Translations under genes and position numbers: made by a program | Notes under the pieces: model-generated | The model's database searches: none | Seen by the model: the letters and a program-made list of their open reading frames with translations, nothing else | Told to the model about the DNA's origin: nothing | In this document: one piece after another, positions 6,833-12,458 of the stretch | Layout of the letters: each line of letters opens with the position of its first letter | Position numbering within the stretch: position 1 is the stretch's first letter | Assembly: GCA_028716765.1 (NCBI GenBank) | Contig: JAQUPC010000065.1 | Span: 1 to 12,458 of the forward strand | DNA from: Alphaproteobacteria bacterium | Lineage (GTDB): Bacteria; Pseudomonadota; Alphaproteobacteria; UBA9219 | Reading direction: 5' to 3' | DNA: 12,458 bases

Positions 6833-7378
6833 ATGGGTATATTTAATCGCGCGGGCCTCAAGGTGGCCTTTGGCATCGGCAAATTGGCGGGGGTCGAACA
6901 GAAGCTCGACACGTATAGGGACTTTTATCTGACGTCCTATGAGCTTGTGAATCCTGGCAATGTGCACCCCAAACAGTTTGAACTGTTGGCAAAAGACCCC
7001 AAGTTCAAGGACCAGGAATGCTATCTGGTTACGGCGGCCACTCAAAATAAACACGGTGAACTCGTTCAACGAAAATTCCTTTTGAACAAAGGTCAAGCCA
7101 GGAAAATCGGCCTGCTTGATCTTAAAGAAGGCAAAGAGACGGGACCGTCCCCGCAAGTTATTTTAAACCAAAAATTTACGTTCGAAACCTACGGCCAATA
7201 TCTTGAAAACATGTTCGGCGTTCGCTTGGCAAAAATATATCCGCGTGTGCAAAACGTCATGGCCCAGCCCGCGGAGGGCGAAAGCATGAACATGGCTCTG
7301 CGTGAGGGGGCTGTAAAAAAAGACCTCGTGTTCCGGTTTTGGGGCGGCAAGAAAAAAGGAAACACGCCCGCCCCGTGA
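6833..7378 (+). CDS. Protein of unknown function (181 residues)
   Basis: I do not recognise this protein. ATG 6833 is chosen because GAGGG (6821-6825) lies 7 bases upstream; the frame stays open further to 6743 but that part is AT-rich and lies across the candidate promoter. The product is basic and mostly soluble-looking, with a mildly hydrophobic N-terminus (GLKVAFGIGKLAGV, 8-21) too polar for a clear signal peptide or membrane helix. Visible segments are an aromatic patch TYRDFYLTSYE (27-37), a Lys/Glu/Gly-rich middle (80-105), FTFETYGQYLENMFGV (115-130) and a basic tail FWGGKKKGNTPAP. It has a single Cys (63). It is the only gene on the plus strand between 2.8 kb and the window end, with its own promoter candidate, and it converges on the minus-strand unknown gene with 11 bases between stops. 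Function unknown. Confidence 0.75.
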   Translation: MGIFNRAGLKVAFGIGKLAGVEQKLDTYRDFYLTSYELVNPGNVHPKQFELLAKDPKFKDQECYLVTAATQNKHGELVQRKFLLNKGQARKIGLLDLKEGKETGPSPQVILNQKFTFETYGQYLENMFGVRLAKIYPRVQNVMAQPAEGESMNMALREGAVKKDLVFRFWGGKKKGNTPAP

Positions 7379-7443
7379 CGTGCCCCGGATTAGGCTGGCG
7401 CAGGGGCGAAAACAGGCTTTCCGGGCTTGCTGCCGCGCCAAAA
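7337..7443. repeat. Inverted repeat in the 3' ends of the two converging unknown genes
   Basis: TTTTGGGGCGGCA (7337-7349) and TGCCGCGCCAAAA (7431-7443) are inverted copies, matching at 12 of 13 positions, with 81 bases between. Each lies in the last codons of one gene and encodes the FWGG or FWRG of the protein tail. The spacing is too long for a simple terminator hairpin. Confidence 0.5.
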
Positions 7444-8031
7444 CATACGGGAAAGTTTTTCCAATAAGGAAATATTCCGCTTCGGGCGGCCGGTGTCGGA
7501 ATCAACAGGCCCGACGATGCACGGGTTGATGACGTAAACTTTTCCATTAACGCGACCGAGCCAATCCAAATGGTCGCGCCAACAGCTCGAAAAATCATCC
7601 AGCCCCAAGCCTTCGGCATTCAATTGAAGGCATATTTTGTTAAGGTCTCTCTTCCCGATTTTGTTCGTCTCGGCCCACGGCATAATCGCCCACCACCACG
7701 AGCCTTCGCGGTCCCAAACATCAGCCTGCAAGATCACCGAAGACCTGAATTGAAACGGGGGATCGCTCATTCTGCCGATGCGCACGGCCTTTCTTTTGCC
7801 CGTCATATCCTGAGCGGCCATAACCAAAGACGATCCCACGCGCTGACGCAATTTGAGCCCACCTATCCCGTGAGTTCCCAATTGGTTCGCTATAATAATG
7901 GCAGATTCAAAATGGTTGGCTAAAAGATCATCTGCCAACAAATCCTGAGCGCACCGCCCCCACTTCTCACAGGGATACAAACTATCTTTGCGTTCAATAA
8001 GGGCAAGATGCAGTAAATCAATACCTATCAA
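7390..8031 (-). CDS. Protein of unknown function (213 residues), last gene of the nuo-birA-coaX cluster
   Basis: I do not recognise this protein. It starts at TTG 8031, supported by a strong GGAGG on the minus strand (8041-8037) five bases before it, and the coaX stop is only 34 bases upstream, so it is probably cotranscribed with coaX. The product is soluble-looking and rich in Trp (nine, including WWW at 112-114) with five Cys (21, 27, 134, 150, 171). Visible segments are AIIIANQLGTHGIGGLKLRQ (44-63), a basic stretch TGKRKAVRIGRM (77-88), VWDREGSWWWAIMPW (105-119), WRDHLDWLGRVNGKVYVINP (151-170) and a basic Pro-rich tail FWRGSKPGKPVFAPAPA. No signal peptide or membrane helix is apparent. 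In other alphaproteobacteria RNase J usually follows coaX directly, so this gene looks inserted. A plus-strand frame inside it (7570-7923) lacks comparable support. Confidence 0.72.
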   Translation of the reverse strand: MIGIDLLHLALIERKDSLYPCEKWGRCAQDLLADDLLANHFESAIIIANQLGTHGIGGLKLRQRVGSSLVMAAQDMTGKRKAVRIGRMSDPPFQFRSSVILQADVWDREGSWWWAIMPWAETNKIGKRDLNKICLQLNAEGLGLDDFSSCWRDHLDWLGRVNGKVYVINPCIVGPVDSDTGRPKRNISLLEKLSRMFWRGSKPGKPVFAPAPA

Positions 8032-8036
8032 ATCAG

Positions 8037-8041
8037 CCTCC
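8037..8041 (-). promoter_or_regulatory. Ribosome-binding site that fixes a TTG start
   Basis: GGAGG on the minus strand lies five bases before TTG 8031. No ATG or GTG in the same frame has comparable support, so this site decides the start of the 213-residue unknown gene. Confidence 0.65.
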
Positions 8042-8065
8042 GTCGTTTCAAGAATTTCTCAGCCT

Positions 8066-8839
8066 TTAGCCCCCTTTGTTCCGCTCGTAAATCGCGTAAA
8101 GGCCGCGCAGATTCAGGTCGGAATCTAAATACTCGATGGCCGGAAGGACGTCGCGGAACAAGGGCGCGAGGCCGCCCGTGGCGATGACGGTCATCGGCTG
8201 GCCGAACTCGGCCTTGATGCGCCCGATCATGCCCTCGATGAGCCCGGCGTAGCCCCAAAACGTGCCGGATTTTATGGCCTCGACCGTGTTGGTGCCGATG
8301 ACCTTCTGCGGCCTTGCCACGCCGACGCGCGGCAGCTTGGCCGCCGCCATGTGCAGAGCCTGAAGCGACAGGTTGATGCCCGGCGCGATGGCCCCGCCGC
8401 AGTAATTACCTTCGGCATCGACTACGTCGAACGTCGTCGCCGTGCCGAAGTCGATGATCAAGAGCGGCGGCTTATGCGTCAAAGCGCCCGATATGGCGTT
8501 GACCAGCCTGTCAGCGCCGACCTCTTCCGGCCGGTCGATCTTGATTTTGATGCCCAGCGACACGTCCGGCGATCCCACCACCAGAGGTTCGCAATTGAAA
8601 TGCTTGCGGCAAAGATTGAGCAAATGAAAATTGGCGTCGGGCACCACGCTGCCCAGAATGGCCGCCGTAACGCTTTTCGGCTTCAATCCGGCCTCGGCCA
8701 TAAGCGTTTTCAGAAAGACGGCGTATTCGTCGGTCGTGTGCTGCACGCTTGTCGTCGTGCGCCATACCCCCGCCAGAGCCGCGCCGTCGAACAGCGCGAA
8801 CACGGTGTTGGTGTTTCCGGCGTCGATGGCCAGCAGCAT
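8066..8839 (-). CDS. coaX: Type III pantothenate kinase
   Basis: Phosphorylates pantothenate to 4'-phosphopantothenate, the first step of CoA synthesis; the type III form belongs to the ASKHA fold and needs a monovalent cation. The 257-residue length matches the family. Motifs: N-terminal phosphate loop AIDAGNTNT (4-12), EEVGADRLVN (105-114) with the substrate-site GADR, the second nucleotide motif IDFGTATTFD (129-138), GGAIAPG (148-154) and VIATGGLAP near 215. ATG 8839 follows the birA stop (8843) by three bases, and AGAGG in the birA 3' end acts as Shine-Dalgarno seven bases ahead, so translation is coupled to birA. It is the fourth gene of the nuoM-nuoN-birA-coaX string. The assignment is secure. 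Confidence 0.96.
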   Translation of the reverse strand: MLLAIDAGNTNTVFALFDGAALAGVWRTTTSVQHTTDEYAVFLKTLMAEAGLKPKSVTAAILGSVVPDANFHLLNLCRKHFNCEPLVVGSPDVSLGIKIKIDRPEEVGADRLVNAISGALTHKPPLLIIDFGTATTFDVVDAEGNYCGGAIAPGINLSLQALHMAAAKLPRVGVARPQKVIGTNTVEAIKSGTFWGYAGLIEGMIGRIKAEFGQPMTVIATGGLAPLFRDVLPAIEYLDSDLNLRGLYAIYERNKGG

Positions 8840-8842
8840 AAT

Positions 8843-9685
8843 CTAACCTCTTAAATTGAAAAACACATCGCCTGCAGCTATAGCCCGTTCCGTCCCATCC
8901 GGCAAACGCAGGATAAGGTGTCCGTTTTCGTCAAGGTCCTGGAACGTTCCTTCCACGGTCTCATGCGGCAATCGCGCTGTTACCGGGCCGGTTTGCGCAT
9001 GGGCCAGCCACGCGGAGCGAACGGGTGCGAATCCTTCGCGCAGAAACGCCAAGCGCCAACCGTCAAAGGCCCTTAATAATTTTGTGAGAACATTTTGCGC
9101 GTCGCCATCGTGTGCTGACCCCTCCCCTAACCCCTCCCGTCCACCTACGCCAAGGCTTTGGTGGACATTTGTTTCCAGACCCTCCGAAGCTTTAGCGCAG
9201 GAGGGCAAGGGGAGGGGAATTTCTTTTCTAAGCGACGTTGCCGGATAAAGCCCGTTCTCGGGATGATGGCTTGCGTTAATGCCGACGCCGATCACCAGCC
9301 ACTCGATCTTGCCGTTTTCCGCAGGCGCGGCTTCCAGTAAAACGCCGCTGATCTTTTTTCCGTTCGCCAGAACGTCGTTCGGCCATTTGAGCCTGATGTC
9401 TGCCTGAGGTAAAAACGCGCGCACGCAATCGTAAACGGCCAGCGCTGCGACAAAACTGTAAAGACCCGTTTCCTGCGGCGAGCAGCGCGGACGCAGGAGA
9501 ACCGAAGCGTAAAGGTTGCCTTTCGGCGAGTCCCAGCTTCGCCCCTGCCGCCCGCGCCCCGCCGTTTGCCGTAATGCCTGAACGACAAGGCCTTCGGCTT
9601 CGCCCGCTGCGGCGGCCTTTTTGGCGTCCTCGTTGGTGCTGGCCGTGACATCGAGCAAACGGAGGCGATAGAACGGCGGGATCAT
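8843..9685 (-). CDS. birA: Biotin--[acetyl-CoA-carboxylase] ligase carrying an in-frame repeat insertion
   Basis: Activates biotin as biotinyl-AMP and transfers it to the lysine of carboxyl-carrier proteins such as AccB. The protein lacks an N-terminal helix-turn-helix, so it is the non-repressor form. Motifs: STNEDAK (16-22), AGRGRQGRSW (42-51, the biotinyl-AMP loop), LKWPNDVL (99-106), KISGVLLE (111-118), IGVGINASHHP (132-142) and PATSL (148-152), followed later by a C-terminal SH3-like domain. ATG 9685 overlaps the nuoN stop as ATGA; the frame extends to 9799 but only through nuoN coding sequence. The length of 280 residues is longer than the usual ~245-255: residues 157-189, between PATSL and LLRAF, coincide with a ~100-bp palindromic element and have no counterpart in the usual family layout. 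All active-site motifs are intact, so activity is likely retained. Confidence 0.94.
   Translation of the reverse strand: MIPPFYRLRLLDVTASTNEDAKKAAAAGEAEGLVVQALRQTAGRGRQGRSWDSPKGNLYASVLLRPRCSPQETGLYSFVAALAVYDCVRAFLPQADIRLKWPNDVLANGKKISGVLLEAAPAENGKIEWLVIGVGINASHHPENGLYPATSLRKEIPLPLPSCAKASEGLETNVHQSLGVGGREGLGEGSAHDGDAQNVLTKLLRAFDGWRLAFLREGFAPVRSAWLAHAQTGPVTARLPHETVEGTFQDLDENGHLILRLPDGTERAIAAGDVFFNLRG
9119..9217. repeat. ~100-bp nested palindromic element inside birA
   Basis: The outer arms are CCCCTCCCC (9119-9127) and GGGGAGGGG (9209-9217), a perfect 9-bp inverted repeat. Inside are two further hairpins: GTCCACC (9139-9145) with GGTGGAC (9160-9166), and CCCTCC (9180-9185) with GGAGGG (9200-9205). 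The left arm also repeats directly: CCCCTCCCC, TAA, CCCCTCCCG. The element is 99 bases, exactly 33 codons, and is read in frame as birA residues 157-189 without a stop. No target-site duplication is obvious. It has the character of a dispersed palindromic repeat. Confidence 0.8.
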
Positions 9686-11118
9686 GTTGCGAACAAACTC
9701 CGCGCCGCCATAAGAGCGTTGTTCATCAAGGGAGCAGGGAAAAATACGAACAGAAGAAGAGCGAGCGCCGCCGCGCCCGTAACGCTCCTCAACGCCCATT
9801 CGGGCACGGGATCGAGCGGGGCTTCGGCAAGTTCGTCAAAATACATTACCTTGACGACGCGCAAATAATACGCGGCGGCGATTACGCTCGTGATAACGCC
9901 GAGAACCGCCAGCGGAACCATCCCGGCCTTCACGGCAGCGAGAAAAACGACGTACTTACCGAAGAACCCGGCCAGCGGCGGCACGCCCGTTAGCGAAAAC
10001 AGGAAAACGGCCATCGCCGCCGCCAGCCACGGATGCGTGCGCGAAAGGCCCGCGAAATCCGCGATGCCTTCGGCCATCTCGCCCTGCCGCCTGAGGCACA
10101 GGATGACGCCGAACGCGCCCAGCGCGCCCCCGGCGTAGAGAACGAGATAGACCAGCAAAGCCTGCGCGCCTGTTTCGCCGCCCGCGGCAAGCCCCACCAA
10201 AGCTGTGCCCGCATGGGCTATGGCGCTGTAGGCCATCAGGCGCTTGATGTTGGTCTGGGCAAGCCCGGCAAGGCTACCCAAAAGCATCGAAGCGGCGGCC
10301 ACGAACGCGATAATGGGTTGCCATGCGAACTGCAGTTCCGCCAGCGGTTGCAACAGCACGCGCGCCATAAGAGCCATAGCGGCCAGCTTCGGCGCGGCGG
10401 CGAAAAAAGCCGTGACGGGAGTCGGCGCACCTTCGTAAACGTCCGGCGCCCACATGTGGAACGGAACCGCGGCGGCTTTGAAGGCGAACCCCGCGCTTAC
10501 GAACACAAGGCCAATCACGATCCCTGAGGTTCGTACCGCCTCGCCTTTCAGCGCCGCTGCCAGCGCGGCGAACTGCGTCGTTCCCGCCGCGCCGTAAAAC
10601 AGGGAAAGCCCGTAAAGCAAGATGGCGGAGGCCAGCGCGCCGAGCACGAAATACTTGAGCCCCGCTTCGCTTGAGGCCGCGTGATCGCGCCGGAACGCCG
10701 CCAGCACGTAAAGCGGCAGGCTTTGCAGCTCGAGCCCGGCGTAAAGCATGATCAAATCGTTCGCCGAGGCCATCAGCATCATGCCAAGCACGGAAAACAG
10801 GATAAGAACGGAATACTCCGGCTTCGCCAGTCTTGTTTTTTCGAGATACGATGGCGCGAGAAAAAGCGACAGCGCGGCGGCGGCAAGAATTGCCGTTTTC
10901 ACGAAGCGCGCAAAAGAATCCTTGATAAACAGGCCGTGAAAGGCCGTGCCCGTCGAAGGATTATTGATGACGAGAAAGCCCGTTACGGCCAGCGCGGCAA
11001 CGGCCAGAATAAGGACGTTATTGGCGCCTTTATCCCCGTGCCATGCGCAGTAAAGCAACAACAGCAACGTCGTGGCCGCCAAAAACATCTCGGGCAAGGC
11101 AAACATGACTCCGGTCAC
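9682..11118 (-). CDS. nuoN: NADH-quinone oxidoreductase subunit N
   Basis: Antiporter-like membrane subunit of respiratory complex I, one of the proton channels of the membrane arm. The 478 residues form about 14 hydrophobic helices. The charged residues of the proton path are all in place: Glu130 in LYAGLELQSLP, Lys155 in GLKYFVLGA, Lys214 in FAFKAAAVPFHMW, Lys244 in AAAPKLAA and Lys388 in GFFGKYVVF. PFHMWAPDVYEGAPTPVTAF (219-238) and IKRLMAYSAIAH (291-302) are family signatures. The start is GTG 11118, overlapping the nuoM stop as GTGA, with GGAG 7 bases ahead inside nuoM; the in-frame ATG at 11106 has only a badly spaced site. The stop overlaps the birA ATG, so birA translation depends on nuoN. 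Confidence 0.97.
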   Translation of the reverse strand: MTGVMFALPEMFLAATTLLLLLYCAWHGDKGANNVLILAVAALAVTGFLVINNPSTGTAFHGLFIKDSFARFVKTAILAAAALSLFLAPSYLEKTRLAKPEYSVLILFSVLGMMLMASANDLIMLYAGLELQSLPLYVLAAFRRDHAASSEAGLKYFVLGALASAILLYGLSLFYGAAGTTQFAALAAALKGEAVRTSGIVIGLVFVSAGFAFKAAAVPFHMWAPDVYEGAPTPVTAFFAAAPKLAAMALMARVLLQPLAELQFAWQPIIAFVAAASMLLGSLAGLAQTNIKRLMAYSAIAHAGTALVGLAAGGETGAQALLVYLVLYAGGALGAFGVILCLRRQGEMAEGIADFAGLSRTHPWLAAAMAVFLFSLTGVPPLAGFFGKYVVFLAAVKAGMVPLAVLGVITSVIAAAYYLRVVKVMYFDELAEAPLDPVPEWALRSVTGAAALALLLFVFFPAPLMNNALMAARSLFAT

Positions 11119-12458
11119 GGCGTTTCTCCCGACTGTGCGCGGTAATCGGCCAGCACTTTCGCCGCCGTTGGCGCGAAGACATGGCGGAGCGGGGCCGGAT
11201 ACAGACCAAGGACGATAATCAGCGCCGCCAGCGGCAGGAGCATCGCGACTTCACGGCGCGTAAGATCGGGCAGGGCCTTCACGTCGTCTTTGTCGAGCGG
11301 ACCGAAGAACATCTTGCGGTAAAGGACCAGAAGCGGCGCCGCGCCCAGCACGACGCCGAGGACGGCAAACGCCGCCGCCGGGGCGCTTGTCCGGGCCACG
11401 CCCTGAAGCGACAGAAACTCGCCGACGAAACCGCTTGTGCCCGGCAGGCCAACGGCGGCCAGCATGAAGATCATGAACAAAGCGGCGTAGCGCGGCATGT
11501 TAATAGCCATGCCGCCGAAACAGGCGATCTCGCGCGTGTGCAGCCGGTCGTAAACGACCCCGGTGCCAAGAAACAACGCTGCCGAAACGAACGCATGCGA
11601 GATCATGACGAACAGGCCGCCTTCGAGCCCCTGAATCGTGCCGGAAAACAGGCCGATCACGGCGTAGCCCATGTGCGCGATCGAAAGATAGGCGATCAGC
11701 TTTTTCATGTCGGTTTGCGCCAGCGCCGCCAGCGAGGCGTAGAGAATGCCGATGACGCCGAGCGTCAGCACGAGCGGCGCGAACAGGGCGCTGGCCTGCG
11801 GCAGCATCTGCAGCGAAACGCGGATCAGGCCGTAGCCGCCCATCTTGAGCAAGACGCCCGCGAGAATGACCGAGCCCGCCGTGGGCGCTTCGACGTGCGC
11901 ATAGGGCAGCCATGTATGGAACGGCCAGAACGGCGTCTTGACGGCGAACGAGGCGAAAAACGCCAGCCACAGCCATACGGCCATGTCCTTCGGAAATTTT
12001 CCGCCCATCATGGCCGTCATGTCGGTGGTGCCCGTCTTCCATGCCATCGCCATGATGGCGACGAGCATGAAAACGGAGCCGAGAAAGGTGTAGAGAAAGA
12101 ACTTGGCGGCGGCGTAGATCCGCTTCTCCCCGCCCCACAGGCCGATGACGAGGAACATGGGGATCAGCACGCCCTCGAAGAAAACGTAGAACAACACGAA
12201 ATCAAGAGTCGTGAACATGCCGATCAGCATCGTTTCGAGCACAAGCAGGGCGATCATGAAAGATTTGACGCGCTGCCTGACCGAAAAGCCGGACAGAACG
12301 GCGATGGGGGAAAGCAGGGCGGTGATAAGAACAAAACATATGGAGATGCCGTCGACGCCTTTTTGATAAACGAGGCCGAAGGACGGGATCCATTTGAACT
12401 TTTCAACGAACTGAAAATCCGTGTTGGCCGGATCGAACGTGACGAGAACGATTAGCGC
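11115..12458 (-). CDS. nuoM: NADH-quinone oxidoreductase subunit M (5' end outside window)
   Basis: Antiporter-like proton-pumping membrane subunit of complex I. The frame is open to the last base of the window, so the start is missing; 447 residues are visible, and about 50 N-terminal residues of a typical ~500-residue NuoM lie beyond the edge. The Met at 12257 is internal: the upstream codons read TFDPANTDFQFVEKFKWIP and YQKGVDGISI, which are NuoM sequence. Numbering from the first visible residue, the proton-path residues are Glu95 (YVFFEGVLIP), Lys119 (AAKFFLYTFLGS), Lys174 (FAVKTPFWPFHTWLPYAH) and Lys205 (LLKMGGYGLIR), followed by DMKKLIAYLSIAHMGY. The stop overlaps the nuoN GTG. nuoL and the rest of the operon are expected just beyond the window end. 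Confidence 0.97.
   Translation of the reverse strand, partial: ALIVLVTFDPANTDFQFVEKFKWIPSFGLVYQKGVDGISICFVLITALLSPIAVLSGFSVRQRVKSFMIALLVLETMLIGMFTTLDFVLFYVFFEGVLIPMFLVIGLWGGEKRIYAAAKFFLYTFLGSVFMLVAIMAMAWKTGTTDMTAMMGGKFPKDMAVWLWLAFFASFAVKTPFWPFHTWLPYAHVEAPTAGSVILAGVLLKMGGYGLIRVSLQMLPQASALFAPLVLTLGVIGILYASLAALAQTDMKKLIAYLSIAHMGYAVIGLFSGTIQGLEGGLFVMISHAFVSAALFLGTGVVYDRLHTREIACFGGMAINMPRYAALFMIFMLAAVGLPGTSGFVGEFLSLQGVARTSAPAAAFAVLGVVLGAAPLLVLYRKMFFGPLDKDDVKALPDLTRREVAMLLPLAALIIVLGLYPAPLRHVFAPTAAKVLADYRAQSGETP

Noticed and set aside
7369..7408. CGCCCC/GGGGCG pair between the converging unknown genes as a bidirectional terminator
   Set aside because: The 6-bp stem has a 28-base loop and no T-run on the plus strand; the only T-rich stretch on the minus strand is displaced from the stem.
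7570..7923. 117-codon plus-strand frame within the 213-residue unknown gene
   Set aside because: Shorter and without a ribosome-binding site, while the minus-strand frame has GGAGG and operon spacing behind coaX.
9686..9799. Longer birA reading frame beginning at 9799
   Set aside because: The added codons overlap nuoN coding sequence and carry no BirA homology; ATG 9685 overlaps the nuoN stop and begins the conserved domain.
11181..12455. 424-codon plus-strand open frame opposite nuoM
   Set aside because: Translation is a charged Arg/Glu/Gln/His mix with no hydrophobic core, the expected antisense image of a membrane protein gene.
1..12458. CRISPR array, tRNA, rRNA, transposase or phage genes
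   Set aside because: No regularly spaced direct repeats with unique spacers, no cloverleaf or rRNA sequence recognised, and no DDE, integrase or phage motif in any supported gene.

Overview
This window looks like ordinary alphaproteobacterial chromosome. The evidence is gene order: nuoM-nuoN-birA-coaX followed by an RNase J gene, and a divergent transketolase / DUF4164-zapA pair, both familiar arrangements in Alphaproteobacteria. Base composition is GC-rich with long shadow reading frames on the opposite strands. I cannot name a genus. Most genes lie on the minus strand.

Layout from left to right. (1) Transketolase (minus) diverges from a two-gene plus-strand unit: a small DUF4164-like coiled-coil gene and the cell-division gene zapA. 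(2) Converging on zapA is a minus-strand cluster read in the order RNase J, 3-methyladenine DNA glycosylase I (tag), PLP-dependent aminotransferase. The whole gap between RNase J and tag is one large imperfect palindrome whose arms are tandem 7-base units, ending exactly at the tag start codon. (3) Two genes I cannot assign to any family, one plus and one minus, sit tail to tail between the RNase J gene and coaX. These two neighbours are usually adjacent in alphaproteobacteria, so this is the accessory part of the window, with an AT-rich stretch at its left edge. (4) A tightly packed minus-strand operon follows: nuoM (cut by the window end), nuoN, birA, coaX and the minus-strand unknown gene. 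Start and stop codons overlap or nearly touch through most of it.

Functionally, the nuo genes encode proton-pumping subunits of complex I, birA attaches biotin to carboxylases and coaX makes the first CoA intermediate. RNase J processes RNA, tag repairs alkylated DNA, tkt serves the pentose phosphate pathway and ZapA supports the FtsZ ring. I see no CRISPR array, transposase, prophage, tRNA or rRNA.

The most unusual content is repeat-derived. birA carries about 33 extra codons that coincide exactly with a ~100-bp nested palindromic element read in frame, resembling in principle the protein-coding palindromic elements of Rickettsia. The RNase J-tag gap holds a second, different palindrome. 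The pair of unrecognised genes is the best candidate for undescribed biology, but the sequence alone gives no function for them.
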